Shown here: piece after piece, positions 4,712 through 13,128 of the stretch
Position numbering within the stretch: the stretch's first letter is position 1
How the letters are laid out: each line of letters starts with the position of its first letter
Origin: a virus
Length of the DNA: 38,547 bases
Direction: 5' to 3' (one strand)
Virus record (IMG/VR): IMGVR_UViG_3300047678_000129
Span: 1 to 38,547 of that record
Program-made: the position numbers and the translations under genes
The notes under the pieces: model-generated
Told to the model about the DNA's origin: nothing
Databases searched by the model: none
What the model saw: only the letters and a program-made list of their open reading frames with translations

Positions 4712-5064
4712 CCACCGACACCAAAATCCACCGGCTCTACCACGCCACGGGGTTATCCCTGATGCGGATAGCCAAGCTCTACGATTGCAGCGTCCAGGAC
4801 GTTCGGGACGCGCTGGATCGCGCCGGCGCGCATTTCGATCACGGAAGCCGCCGAATGATCCGCTACTCGAAAACCCCTGCTTGGCCGGTTGAGCCGGTCC
4901 AACTCGATTTGGAGGCAGCAATAGCCGCCAGACATAGCGCCAATGCCCCAGATTTGGCAAACGGCGGCGATTTGAGGTCGAGTGGCTACCAGAGGGCCAG
5001 AAACATCACAAAGGCGCTCCTGGCGCAAATCTCGAAGAAGTTCGGTTGCAACAGCAAAGATTAA
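4708..5064 (+). CDS. HTH-containing hypothetical protein (118 aa)
   Basis: ATG 4708 forms ATGA with the previous stop, so this start is preferred to longer in-frame extensions. The N-terminus (YHATGLSLMRIAKLYDCSVQDVRDALDRAG) reads as a homeodomain-like helix-turn-helix of the kind seen in small phage regulators. The C-terminal half ends in a basic helix (RARNITKALLAQISKKFG). It may be a DNA-binding regulator of early or late transcription, but there is no direct evidence. Confidence 0.65.
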   Translation: MTTDTKIHRLYHATGLSLMRIAKLYDCSVQDVRDALDRAGAHFDHGSRRMIRYSKTPAWPVEPVQLDLEAAIAARHSANAPDLANGGDLRSSGYQRARNITKALLAQISKKFGCNSKD

Positions 5065-5078
5065 ACAGGGGGCATCAC

Positions 5079-5438
5079 ATGAGCCGGGGTTACGTGCAAT
5101 CCGCAGATCGTTACCGTCGAGACGGGCAATGCCCAAAACCTGCGCCGCTCTCAATCGCGCAAAAAGACAAGATCGAGCGGATGGCCCGCGACGGCTACCG
5201 CGACCGTCAAATCGCCGACGAGCTGCAAATCACGGAGTACCAGGTCGCCTATTGGCGCGGGGTTTCCGGCATCAGCACAATCGGCAATCGCGGGGGCAAT
5301 CAGAAATGCAGCAGCGAGACAATGCTCGCCCTCGCGCTTAGGCCGATCAGCATTGTCGGACATTACGGCGATCGCGAGTGGTGGGCATCAAATCACGCCA
5401 GTTTTGTCCGGGGCCTTCGGAAAGCGGGCGGGTGGTGA
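5079..5438 (+). CDS. HTH-containing hypothetical protein (119 aa)
   Basis: ATG 5079 lies 7 bases after a strong AGGGGG site, so this start is chosen over an upstream in-frame start at 5046. Residues about 28-65 (AQKDKIERMARDGYRDRQIADELQITEYQVAYWRGVSG) form a clear helix-turn-helix of the GcrA/homeodomain-like type. The position immediately before the late genes makes it a candidate for a late-gene activator. That role is inferred from position only. Confidence 0.7.
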   Translation: MSRGYVQSADRYRRDGQCPKPAPLSIAQKDKIERMARDGYRDRQIADELQITEYQVAYWRGVSGISTIGNRGGNQKCSSETMLALALRPISIVGHYGDREWWASNHASFVRGLRKAGGW

Positions 5439-5530
5439 AATACCTCTTGCTGGATGGCAACGAATATGTTCGCGTCATATCTCCGCAGAAGCGGCTAAGG
5501 CACGACGAGGCAAGGAAAAACGCCCGGTAG
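5435..5530 (+). CDS. Small ORF (31 aa) coupled by GTGA
   Basis: GTG 5435 overlaps the previous stop as GTGA. The short product (MKYLLLDGNEYVRVISPQKR, then a basic tail) ends at TAG 5530. It is very short, but the exact overlap follows the pattern of this operon. Function unknown. Confidence 0.45.
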   Translation: MKYLLLDGNEYVRVISPQKRLRHDEARKNAR

Positions 5531-5559
5531 CGGTGGGGGTCATCGGTTATCGGGCGTTT
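5518..5559 (+). terminator. Hairpin before the packaging genes (possible terminator)
   Basis: AAACGCCCG (5518-5526) pairs perfectly with CGGGCGTTT (5551-5559) across a 24-base loop. The A-rich left arm and T-rich right arm resemble a terminator, but the tail after it (CTCGATTTC) is not a clean U-run. It marks the boundary between the early genes and the small terminase gene. Confidence 0.45.
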
Positions 5560-5591
5560 CTCGATTTCAAAATAATCAAGGGGCAATCAAG

Positions 5592-5882
5592 TTGCACGGC
5601 GGCAGACGACAGGGATCAGGGCGCCGCGCCGGGTCGCGAAACAAGCGGACCGAGGAATTGATCGCGCTCGCGACGAAAGAGGGAATTACGCCGCTAGAGG
5701 TTCTGTTGCGCTCAATGCGCGCGGCCTGGAAGGCGGGCGACAAAGAAACGGCCTGCCGCTACGCAAAAGACGCTGCGCCGTTTGTGCACCCGCGATATGC
5801 AAGCATCGACATGACCGCCAAAGCCAAAATCGGCATCACGGTCAACATCGTTCGCTTTGGCGACCAGGCTATTGCCGCATGA
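5592..5882 (+). CDS. terS: Terminase small subunit
   Basis: TTG 5592 is chosen because AAGGGG lies 8 bases upstream. The 96-residue product starts with a Gly/Arg-rich segment (GGRRQGSGRRAGSRNKRTEEL), then a helical part (ATKEGITPLEVLLRSMRAAW) and the sequence AKDAAPFVHPRYASID. This layout is typical of small terminase or DNA-packaging proteins of podoviruses and alphaproteobacterial phages. It overlaps the large terminase by ATGA at 5879. Likely role: recognition of the packaging site on concatemeric DNA and delivery to TerL. Confidence 0.8.
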   Translation: MHGGRRQGSGRRAGSRNKRTEELIALATKEGITPLEVLLRSMRAAWKAGDKETACRYAKDAAPFVHPRYASIDMTAKAKIGITVNIVRFGDQAIAA

Positions 5883-7318
5883 CCACGATCACGCTCCCGG
5901 CCGGCGGCTGGCGCCCGCGTCCCTACCAGATGGACGCCTGGAAATACCTAGAGCAGGGCGGCAAGCGTCTCGTGCTGGTGCAGCACCGCCGCGCAGGCAA
6001 GGACGAGGTTGCCTTGAACTGGACGGCTATCGCTGCGGTCCAGCGCCCAGGAACCTATTGGTATTTGCTCCCCGAAATTTCACAGGGCCGCAAAGCGATT
6101 TGGAACGCCGTCAACGAGGACACGGGCATTCGCCGCATTGACCAGGCGTTCCCCGAGGAATTGCGCGCTCGCACCAATGACCACGAAATGTTTATAGAGT
6201 TCAAATCGGGCTCGACGTTCCAAGTCGTGGGCTCGGATAGTTACAACAGCCTCGTGGGCTCGCCGCCTGTGGGCGTTGTTCTCTCTGAATGGGCGCTCGC
6301 CAACCCGGCTGCGTGGGCGTACCTGTCGCCCGTGCTCGAACGCAATGGCGGCTGGGCGATCTTCCCCTATACGCCGCGCGGCAAGAACCACGGTTACGCC
6401 TTCTGGAAAGCATCGCAGGAAAGTGAAGGCTGGTTCGGCGTCAAGCAGACGGCTCTGGAAACCGGCGTATTCACCACCGACCAGCTCGCGCGCATCAAGA
6501 CCGATCTCATACGCCTCTATGGCGATGAGGACGGGGAGAACCTGTTTAACCAGGAGTACTTGTGCAGCTTCGACGCTGCGATCATGGGCTCGTACTACGG
6601 CCGGATCGTTGCTCGCCTTGAGCAACAGGGCCGCATCACGGCGGTTCCCTACGATCCGAATTATCCGGTGATAACCGGCTGGGATTTGGGCCTCGACGAT
6701 GCAACGGCGATCTGGTTTGCGCAGATCGTTGGCCGCGAGGTTCGCGTGTTTGACTACCTCGAATGCCGCAACCGCGAGCTAACTGCCATTGCCCGTGACG
6801 TGCTGGCAAAGGGCTACGCCTACGCCGATCACTACTTGCCGCACGATGTCGAGGTCCGCGAGATCACGAGCGCCAAGACGCGCCGCGAGACGCTGGAATT
6901 GCTCGGGCTCAAGCCTATCCGCCCCGGCAAGCAACGGGACGCCGGCGAGCGGATCAACTCCGTCCGCAACTTCCTTCCTCTCTGCGTATTCGACGCCAAG
7001 CGGTGCGAGCGGGGCCTTGAGGCCCTGAAATCCTATTGCGTGGATTACGACGAAAAGAACGCCACGCCACGCAAGAACCCCAAACACAATTGGGCGAGCC
7101 ATCCCGCCGACGCCTTCGGTGAGATAGCCATGCAGATTAATCTCGTCGGCACGCAGCGCCAGAACGTGGTGCTCTCGGACTATGACGTGTTCTCCGCCTC
7201 GCTGCCCGGCTACGCGGCACAGATGAACCGCAATCCCGTCCCGAACACCGGCTGGCGCGCCGACAATCGTCCCGAGCCGGTAACGTCATGGGACCCCATG
7301 GAAGCGGACTACCGATGA
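5879..7318 (+). CDS. terL: Terminase large subunit
   Basis: This 479-residue protein has the ATPase near its N-terminus: a Walker A-like HRRAGKDE at about residues 36-43, and a Walker B region GVVLSEWA with the acidic residue. The nuclease half starts near GWDLGLDDATAIWF, with the first metal-binding aspartate, and ends with conserved NWASHPADAFGE. The enzyme translocates DNA into proheads and cuts concatemers. The start overlaps terS and the stop overlaps the gp13-like gene by ATGA. The arrangement matches podoviruses that package by headful or short-repeat cutting; which of these applies cannot be read from the sequence, but the circular contig favours permuted ends. Confidence 0.93.
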   Translation: MTTITLPAGGWRPRPYQMDAWKYLEQGGKRLVLVQHRRAGKDEVALNWTAIAAVQRPGTYWYLLPEISQGRKAIWNAVNEDTGIRRIDQAFPEELRARTNDHEMFIEFKSGSTFQVVGSDSYNSLVGSPPVGVVLSEWALANPAAWAYLSPVLERNGGWAIFPYTPRGKNHGYAFWKASQESEGWFGVKQTALETGVFTTDQLARIKTDLIRLYGDEDGENLFNQEYLCSFDAAIMGSYYGRIVARLEQQGRITAVPYDPNYPVITGWDLGLDDATAIWFAQIVGREVRVFDYLECRNRELTAIARDVLAKGYAYADHYLPHDVEVREITSAKTRRETLELLGLKPIRPGKQRDAGERINSVRNFLPLCVFDAKRCERGLEALKSYCVDYDEKNATPRKNPKHNWASHPADAFGEIAMQINLVGTQRQNVVLSDYDVFSASLPGYAAQMNRNPVPNTGWRADNRPEPVTSWDPMEADYR

Positions 7319-7824
7319 CCAACATCACCGACCTCGACGTGACCTCGGTCGAATATGTCTGCATCAACCTGCGCCACATGGATCGGCTGGAGGTTTTGAA
7401 CCTCGCCGATCACGACAGCTCCGTCCGCCTCGCACAAGAGGTCTATTTCACGCTGCGCAATCAGGGCCGGGGCCGCATCGTGTGGCACGATGGCAAGCCC
7501 GCCGCGATTGTCGGCTTTGCAGAGTTCCGCAAAGGCGTTTGGCAAGCGATCCTGCTCGGCACGGATGATTTCCGCGCGGTTGCCAAGGACGCGCTCAAGT
7601 GGTTCCGCATCACGGGTCAGGAGATCAGGGACGTTCTCGGCGCCCGCCGCGTCCAGTGCGACAGCCACATCAATCACTGGGAGGCGCACAGATTTCTGCG
7701 CGCGCTGGGCGCCCAGCAAGAAGGCCCGCCGATGCTGGCCTACGGCAAGGACGGCTCTGCTTTCATTCGGTTCGTTTGGTTCGCGCGTCAGAACGATCAA
7801 TGGCTCAAAAGAAAGGCTGCCTAG
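7315..7824 (+). CDS. T7 gp13-like protein (GNAT-fold virion or assembly factor)
   Basis: ATG 7315 overlaps the terL stop as ATGA, so the shorter start is used (169 aa). The sequence has the shape of a divergent acetyltransferase fold (RGRIVWHDGKPAAIVGFAE, GVWQAILLGTDDF, VQCDSHINHWEAHRFLRALG). It matches the small phage family annotated as T7 gp13 or internal virion protein A, which normally lies between terminase and portal in podoviruses, as here. It is probably a virion-assembly factor; enzymatic activity is unproven. Confidence 0.75.
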   Translation: MTNITDLDVTSVEYVCINLRHMDRLEVLNLADHDSSVRLAQEVYFTLRNQGRGRIVWHDGKPAAIVGFAEFRKGVWQAILLGTDDFRAVAKDALKWFRITGQEIRDVLGARRVQCDSHINHWEAHRFLRALGAQQEGPPMLAYGKDGSAFIRFVWFARQNDQWLKRKAA

Positions 7825-8034
7825 ATGTGTTTTTCGACTCCGAAGGTCGCGACACCGAACATCACGATGCCAGCGATCCCCAAGGCCGTAGCACCGCCGA
7901 CGCAGCGTGACGGCAACCTCGATGCGCTCGACGCGCGCCGCCGCCGCTTGCAGGGCGCCACATCTGCCGACGCAACGGGCGGGCTCGGCGATACGTCAGT
8001 CGCACCGACCACGAAAACAACTCTCGGCGGTTAA
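7825..8034 (+). CDS. Small proline-rich virion-associated protein (69 aa)
   Basis: The gene starts directly after the previous stop and is followed by an AGGAGG site for the portal gene. The product (MCFSTPKVATPNITMPAIPK, then an Arg-rich middle and Thr/Gly-rich end) is low-complexity. Short Pro/Ala/Thr-rich proteins in this slot are common in podoviruses and often detected in virions, but their role is not known. Confidence 0.7.
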   Translation: MCFSTPKVATPNITMPAIPKAVAPPTQRDGNLDALDARRRRLQGATSADATGGLGDTSVAPTTKTTLGG

Positions 8035-8049
8035 CAGGAGGCCCGTGCC

Positions 8050-9753
8050 ATGGCCGACGCAAAGATCATCGACGCCGACATCGAGAAGTTGAAAGCTCGC
8101 GCCGAGCGCCTGCGTTCCGACCGTGGCACGCTCAATTCGCATCTGGATGAGGTTCGCGAGGTCATCTATCCGGCCGCTCCGCGTTTCTCCGGCACCGACA
8201 CGCCGGGCGAAAAGAAGATGCATCGCGTTTACGACTCGACCGGCATCGTTGCAAACCAGCTCCTAGCCGCGTCATTGCACGGCATGGCGACCAACCCGGC
8301 GGCGAAATGGTTCTCGCTGCGCATGGTGGACGACGACCTGATGGCGGCCGATGCCGTCAAGGAATGGCTATCGACCGTCGAGAAGAAGATTTACGCGCGC
8401 ATGTACGCTCCGGGCACCAATCTCGTTCCGGCTCAAGCCGAGTTCTACATGCAGTTGGGCGCCTTCGGGACTGCGATCCTGTTCCGTGGGCGCACGATGA
8501 AAGGCGGGCTGCTATTCCAGTGCCGCTCGCTGTCTGAATGCTACGTCGCCGAGAACGCGGACGGCGTGATCGACACGCTGTTCCGCTTCTTCCCCTACAC
8601 GGTGCGCCAGTGCATCGAGGAATGGGGCGCCGAGAACGTCTCGGAGAAGGTGCGCGATCTCAACTCCAAGGGCAAGCAGGACGACATTGTAACGATAGTT
8701 CACGCCGTCTACCCGCGTCCGTTTACCGGCAAGAAGGGCAAGAAGCACGCCCCGTTCGCCTCGTGCTACTTCGAATTGGCGACGTGCCACGGGCTGGAAG
8801 AGGGCGGGTTCCCGGACTTCCCCTACGTGGTGGCACGCTGGGAGAAGTCGGCGGGCGAAACCTACGGCCGCTCGTGCGGCATGACGGCTCTTCCAGACGT
8901 GAAGATGCTGCAAATCATGATGGCCGAGACCATCCGCGCATTGCAGAAGATGACCAATCCCGTCCGTTATCTCCGCGATGACGGCGTGACCGGTCAAATC
9001 CGCTCGATCCCTGGCGCGACCAACTACTGGCGCGGCAACCCCAACGAAGGGATCATGCTGGAGCCGACCACGGACAAGCTGCCGCTGACGCTGGAAGAAA
9101 TGGACAACCTGCGCAATCGCATTCGCACGGTGTTCCACAACGACACGCTGCAAATCGTCGATGACCGCGAAATGACGCTGGGCGAAGCGCGTATGCGCCG
9201 CATCGAGCGTTTGCGCCTGCAAGGCCCGAACGTTGGCCGTCTCGCATCCGAGTTCCTGGCACCGCTGATTGACGGCGTGTACGCGGACCTGGAACGCAAC
9301 GGGGAAATCCCCGAGGCGCCCGAAGAGATCGACGGCAAGGAGGTCACGGTCGAGTTTGTCTCGCCGCTCGCCAACGCCCAGAAGCAGGAAGAGCTGGGCG
9401 GGCTGCTACAGGCGTTTGACTACCTCGCGCCACTGGGCGATCTCGGCGCCAAGGCGATCAGCCGCAAGCTCAACCTCGACCGCACCGTGGATTACCTCTG
9501 GGACACTCTCAACATCGACCCGCACCTGCTCAACACGGATGAGGAAGTCCAGGACAGCGAGGCGGCAGAACAGCAGATGCAGAACGCCGCCCAGGCGCCG
9601 GTCATCGCCGACGCTGCCAACAAGGGCGCTGGCGCCGTCAAGCAGCTTGCGGACGCGAATGCCGGTGGCGGTGTGGACATGAAGAAGCTCGCGGGGATCG
9701 TCGGACAGGCTGCAATGCAGGGCCAGCAAGGGACACCAAATGGCCCGGCGTAA
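8050..9753 (+). CDS. Portal (head-tail connector) protein
   Basis: ATG 8050 follows AGGAGG. At 567 residues the protein fits the T7 gp8 / head-to-tail connecting family. Markers include LNSHLDEVREVIYPAAPRF near the start, STGIVANQLLAASLHGMATNPAAKWFSL, NYWRGNPNEGIML and the stem region with long helices (ERLRLQGPNVGRLASEFL). It forms the dodecameric ring at one capsid vertex through which DNA is packaged and ejected. The C-terminal 60 residues are Ala/Gln-rich. It overlaps the next gene by 14 bases. Confidence 0.92.
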   Translation: MADAKIIDADIEKLKARAERLRSDRGTLNSHLDEVREVIYPAAPRFSGTDTPGEKKMHRVYDSTGIVANQLLAASLHGMATNPAAKWFSLRMVDDDLMAADAVKEWLSTVEKKIYARMYAPGTNLVPAQAEFYMQLGAFGTAILFRGRTMKGGLLFQCRSLSECYVAENADGVIDTLFRFFPYTVRQCIEEWGAENVSEKVRDLNSKGKQDDIVTIVHAVYPRPFTGKKGKKHAPFASCYFELATCHGLEEGGFPDFPYVVARWEKSAGETYGRSCGMTALPDVKMLQIMMAETIRALQKMTNPVRYLRDDGVTGQIRSIPGATNYWRGNPNEGIMLEPTTDKLPLTLEEMDNLRNRIRTVFHNDTLQIVDDREMTLGEARMRRIERLRLQGPNVGRLASEFLAPLIDGVYADLERNGEIPEAPEEIDGKEVTVEFVSPLANAQKQEELGGLLQAFDYLAPLGDLGAKAISRKLNLDRTVDYLWDTLNIDPHLLNTDEEVQDSEAAEQQMQNAAQAPVIADAANKGAGAVKQLADANAGGGVDMKKLAGIVGQAAMQGQQGTPNGPA

Positions 9754-10114
9754 GCAGAAGAAACCCGCCCCGAAGCTCAAGCGCCCGCCGCCGCCGCGCG
9801 AGACGATCAGCGTCCCGCGTCCAAGGGCTACGGCACGCCAGCGCCGAACCAAGTCACAGGTGCAGCAGATCGTCGCCGACGCCTACAAGGCCGTGTTCAC
9901 ATCGCCGCTCGGCGAGATCGTGAAGGCTGACCTTATGCAGTGGTGCAACGTGTTCAATCCGATTGCCGAAGCTGACCCCATCAATCTCGGCATCCGTATC
10001 GGCGAGCGCAACGTGGCGCTTCGCATCGCTCAGATGATGGGGCTGCGACCCGAGCATTTCCCCGATGAGGCCTGGAAGGTCGCGGATGAGATCAACGCAA
10101 TGGCAGGAGCCTAG
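9740..10114 (+). CDS. Bbp19-like structural protein
   Basis: This 124-residue protein has a very basic N-terminus (MARRKQKKPAPKLKRPPPPR). Its C-terminal domain (VFTSPLGEIVKADLMQWCNVFNP, IGERNVALRIAQMMGL) resembles the small proteins next to the portal in Bordetella phage BPP-1 (Bbp19) and many podoviruses. The start lies inside the end of the portal gene. Probably a minor head protein. Confidence 0.7.
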   Translation: MARRKQKKPAPKLKRPPPPRETISVPRPRATARQRRTKSQVQQIVADAYKAVFTSPLGEIVKADLMQWCNVFNPIAEADPINLGIRIGERNVALRIAQMMGLRPEHFPDEAWKVADEINAMAGA

Positions 10115-10117
10115 ACC

Positions 10118-10288
10118 GTGAAGATCACTCTCTTCCTCGAAATGAAGCAGGTGCAGGCGATTTGCGCCGGTCTGCTTGAGTTGCCCGGCAAGATCGGCCT
10201 GCCGGTGCTGAATGAAATAGAGCGCCAAGTCCAGGAACAATCAAGGCCGCAGGACACGGCGCCAGCGCCCGAGAAGGAAGCCGCCTGA
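10118..10288 (+). CDS. Small hypothetical protein (56 aa)
   Basis: GTG 10118 has AGGAG 9 bases upstream, and its stop overlaps the scaffold gene start as TGATG. The product has one helical segment (MKQVQAICAGLLELPGKIGL) and a polar Gln/Pro/Glu-rich tail. The tight spacing supports it as a real gene. Small proteins between Bbp19-like and scaffold genes are usual in this phage type; the function is unknown. Confidence 0.65.
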   Translation: MKITLFLEMKQVQAICAGLLELPGKIGLPVLNEIERQVQEQSRPQDTAPAPEKEAA

Positions 10289-11199
10289 TGACAACTCTTT
10301 TGACCGAAGGCGCCGCGACGACGCCGAACGCTGGCGCAACCTCTGCCGCTGCGGCGGCAGTCGCCACGACCGAGAACCAGGGGCCGGCAGTTGGCACGCC
10401 CAACGGGTCCACAAATGAAGCGGCGCTCGCGCGCTGGCCCGTCCCCGAGGAATACCGCAGCCAGGAAGCAGTGCGGAAATTCCTCGACGACAAGCACACG
10501 CTCGATCCGAGCGTCCTGCTCAAGTCGCACATCAACCTTGAAAGCAAGCTGGGCCGGGACAAAATCCCCGTGCCGCAGTCTGATGACGACTGGAAAGAGG
10601 TATGGGACAAGCTCGGCCGTCCGAGTGCCCCGGAAATGTACGAGGTCAAGCAACCGGCGCAGATGCCGGAGGGCATGGCCTACGACCAGGAGAAGGAGAA
10701 ATTCCTTCGCTCCTTCGCGCATCAGAACGGCTGGAACCAGAAGCAGTTCGCGTCCGCCTACGATGCGTTTTTCAAGATGCAGGCCGATCAGATCATTGGC
10801 TGGCAGCACGCCATGACGGAGGCCCGCAACAAGATCACGGCCGATCTCAAGCGCGAGTGGGGCGCCGACTACGACCGCAAGGTCAACGAGGCCAAGATTG
10901 CCATGCGTGAGTATGGCGATGCCGATTTCATCAAGATGCTGGACGAAACCGGGCTCGGGAACGACCCGCGCCTTGTCCGCATCTTCAACAAGGTTGGCAA
11001 CGAGCTGCTGGGTGAAGCGAAGCTCAAGGGCGCGGGCGCTGAAAACGGAGTTCCGATGACGCGCGAACAGATCAGCGAGCGTATCAGATCGTTCCGGGAA
11101 CAGAACCACAAGGTACTGTTCGACGCAGAAAATATAGACCACAAAGCGAAGGTCGCCGAGCTTGAAAAGCTGCACCGTTTGCTGGCGGCAGCGTCTTGA
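10288..11199 (+). CDS. Capsid assembly scaffolding protein
   Basis: This 303-residue acidic protein has a low-complexity Ala/Thr-rich N-terminus. A predicted helical body follows (WPVPEEYRSQEAVRKFLDDK, KADLKREWG-type helices around ITADLKREWGADYDRKVNE) and a charged C-terminal coiled coil (NIDHKAKVAELEKLHRLLAA). Phage scaffolds of this type sit directly upstream of the major capsid gene and are removed from mature heads. Here the scaffold-capsid pair is separated by an inserted HNH gene and about 290 bases. Confidence 0.85.
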   Translation: MTTLLTEGAATTPNAGATSAAAAAVATTENQGPAVGTPNGSTNEAALARWPVPEEYRSQEAVRKFLDDKHTLDPSVLLKSHINLESKLGRDKIPVPQSDDDWKEVWDKLGRPSAPEMYEVKQPAQMPEGMAYDQEKEKFLRSFAHQNGWNQKQFASAYDAFFKMQADQIIGWQHAMTEARNKITADLKREWGADYDRKVNEAKIAMREYGDADFIKMLDETGLGNDPRLVRIFNKVGNELLGEAKLKGAGAENGVPMTREQISERIRSFREQNHKVLFDAENIDHKAKVAELEKLHRLLAAAS

Positions 11200-11201
11200 T
11201 T

Positions 11202-11231
11202 TTGTTGAGATTTCTCGCGTTTCGGTATATG
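11202..11231 (+). promoter_or_regulatory. Candidate promoter in front of the inserted HNH gene
   Basis: TTGTTG (11202-11207) and TATATG (11226-11231) are spaced by 18 bp in an AT-rich stretch unlike the flanks. It would let the HNH gene be expressed on its own. The match is weak and unproven. Confidence 0.3.
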
Positions 11232-11259
11232 ATTTGTTCTCATTTTAGATGAGGACGGA

Positions 11260-11928
11260 ATGAAGGAAATACCGAGCGCGCCGGGCCATTTCGCCGATGA
11301 GAACGGCGACATCTGGCATGGAGATCGCAAGCTCAACAGCTACGCCGGTAAGGACGGTTACGTGTCGGTTGCGCTTCGCAACGGCATGTGGAGCGCGAAC
11401 ACGCAGGTCCACAGGCTTGTGTGCGAGGCCTATCACGGGTCGCGCCCGCAGGGACATCAATGTCGCCACCTAAACGGCGTGCGCCACGACAACCAGCCAC
11501 ACAATCTCGCATGGGGAACTCCGATGGAGAATACCGACGACAAGCGGCGGCACGGCACGCTCCATCGTGGAGGTCGCAAGAAGAAACCTTTGGTTCTCCC
11601 GCCGATCAACGATGGGCGACGGTATCGCCGTAAGGGACAGCGGATGCCCCAGGTGCAGATCAACTTCAAGATTTCAGAGGCCGACAAGGCCATTCTTGTG
11701 CGGCTAGCTGAGCTTGAGCGCAAGAGCCTGACGGATGCCATGCTTGGCGCTGTCCGATCCGCTCTAGACGGAAAGATCGGGGTCGGAGTGGTGCGCGCAA
11801 CTATACCAAGTCTCGATTCTGAAATCTCGGCGCCATCTACCTGCTATCTACCAAATAGAACTGTGGGAAATCAGGTGGTTGATGATTTCGCGTTTTCGGA
11901 AATCCTGATTGACCGCGCGGCGGTTTAG
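11260..11928 (+). CDS. HNH homing endonuclease with C-terminal RHH-like domain
   Basis: ATG 11260 follows GAGGACGG. The N-terminal half (about residues 1-95) is a NUMOD4/HNH-type nuclease: FADENGDIWHG, a YVSVALRNG strand, then HRLVCEAYHG, HQCRHLNGVRHDNQPHNLAWGT with the HNH residues, and NTDDKRRHGT. A basic linker follows (RGGRKKKP). At about residues 127-167 there is a ribbon-helix-helix-like segment (VQINFKISEADKAILVRLAE, then LERKSLTDAMLGAVRSAL) that may act as its DNA-binding unit. Free-standing HNH genes spread by cutting genomes that lack them. Its location between scaffold and capsid genes, with an AT-rich leader, marks it as an insertion. Confidence 0.85.
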   Translation: MKEIPSAPGHFADENGDIWHGDRKLNSYAGKDGYVSVALRNGMWSANTQVHRLVCEAYHGSRPQGHQCRHLNGVRHDNQPHNLAWGTPMENTDDKRRHGTLHRGGRKKKPLVLPPINDGRRYRRKGQRMPQVQINFKISEADKAILVRLAELERKSLTDAMLGAVRSALDGKIGVGVVRATIPSLDSEISAPSTCYLPNRTVGNQVVDDFAFSEILIDRAAV

Positions 11929-12221
11929 GGACGCACAACTATACAGCGCGCGGGCCTCACTTGCGGACCCCATTGCTGGACACTGCAAATCAGTTCACCC
12001 CTAGTTCATCGAACGCGGCCACCCGGCACGGGACAACTCAGCTCAGAGCCCACGGCCAGCCCCGCCTTCGCACCTTCGGACAACTCATGTTTGAGCCCGG
12101 ACGGTCGTTTTAGCAAACCGCTAGAACCACCAGCCGCGCCCCCACGGCTATTCGGTTCGACAGCAAGGTCGAAAACCGGAGCGGGAGTCACCCCTGCTCA
12201 AGCCAATTGGAGGGTGGGCTT
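11929..12221 (+). other. Non-coding spacer between HNH gene and capsid gene
   Basis: I see no convincing gene in these 293 bases. It ends with GGAGGG before the capsid ATG. That Shine-Dalgarno lies in the loop of a short inverted repeat (AAGCC/GGCTT). The stretch probably came in with, or decayed after, the HNH insertion, since scaffold and capsid genes are normally adjacent. Confidence 0.5.
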
Positions 12222-13127
12222 ATGTCCATCGAGATCACCACGCATTTCGTCGATATGTACAAATCGAACCTGGACACCCTGGTTCGGCAACGCGGCTCGC
12301 GTTTGCGCGGCGCCGTCAACCTCGAACGCATCACCGGCAAGCAGGCGTTCTTTGACCAGATCGGCGAGACTGCGGTCGTCGAGCAATCGGGCCGTCATCA
12401 GGACATCGAATACTCGAACACGGAGCACAAGCGGCGCCGCGTGACGACGATCCTTGCCTATGCGGCCGACCTGGTGGACGGCGCGGACAAAATCCGCATG
12501 CTCTCCGATCCCACGAGCGAGTACGCCAAGGCGCAAGCCGACGCCATCGGCAAGAAGATCGATGACGTGATCCTGGCGGCCATGCTCGGCACCGCCTACA
12601 CGGGCGTCGATGGCACGACCGCGACGGCTTACGACACGAGCAACACGGTCGCCGTCACCGTGCGCGAGCCTGGCGTTACCTCGGGCAACTACGGCCTCAA
12701 CGTCGCCAAGCTCCGCGCTGCCAAGCGCATCCTGGACGCCAACGAGGTTGACGATGATGACAGGTGGATGGCGCCAAACGCCCGCCAGCTCGAAAGTCTA
12801 CTCGCGACCACGAAGGCGACGAGTTCCGACTATGCGGCGGTGAAGGCCCTCGTCAACGGTCAGATCGACACCTTCATGGGCTTCAAGATCGTCCGCTCGC
12901 AGCGCATCGCTACGGACGGCAACGGCTACGACAAGGTGCCGTTCTGGCACAAGAACGGCGTCAAGCTGGCGCTCGGTCAAGACCTTCGCGTGGACATGTC
13001 GTACATCAAAACGAAGGTTTCCCAGCCGCTCCAAGTTTACTCGGACATCGACCTCGGTGCGACCCGTATGCAGGAAAAGCTCGTGGGGTATGTTGAATGT
13101 CACACGAGCGCAGGTCCTGGGGCGTAA
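12222..13127 (+). CDS. Major capsid protein
   Basis: ATG 12222 lies 7 bases after GGAGGG, so this start is used (301 aa) rather than one 5 codons upstream. The sequence (HFVDMYKSNLDTLVRQRGSR, DADDRWMAPN-like DDDRWMAPNARQLESLL, FMGFKIVRSQRI, KLALGQDLRVDMSYIKTK) has the features of HK97-fold podoviral capsid proteins of the Phage_capsid_2 type. The last residues (ECHTSAGPGA) are encoded immediately before the second HNH gene and may differ from the ancestral C-terminus. It is the main shell component. Confidence 0.9.
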   Translation: MSIEITTHFVDMYKSNLDTLVRQRGSRLRGAVNLERITGKQAFFDQIGETAVVEQSGRHQDIEYSNTEHKRRRVTTILAYAADLVDGADKIRMLSDPTSEYAKAQADAIGKKIDDVILAAMLGTAYTGVDGTTATAYDTSNTVAVTVREPGVTSGNYGLNVAKLRAAKRILDANEVDDDDRWMAPNARQLESLLATTKATSSDYAAVKALVNGQIDTFMGFKIVRSQRIATDGNGYDKVPFWHKNGVKLALGQDLRVDMSYIKTKVSQPLQVYSDIDLGATRMQEKLVGYVECHTSAGPGA

Positions 13128-13128
13128 T

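Noticed and set aside
4331-4960. 209-codon minus-strand ORF in the early region
   Set aside because: It is antisense to three tightly overlapping plus-strand genes and has a low-complexity Arg/Pro composition typical of shadow frames in GC-rich DNA.
2946-5592. T7-type RNA polymerase or DNA polymerase
   Set aside because: None of the early proteins has polymerase size or motifs; the phage seems to rely on host polymerases.
11200-12221. Group I intron carrying the HNH gene
   Set aside because: The scaffold gene ends with its own stop before it and the capsid gene starts intact after it, so no coding sequence is split; it is a free-standing insertion.
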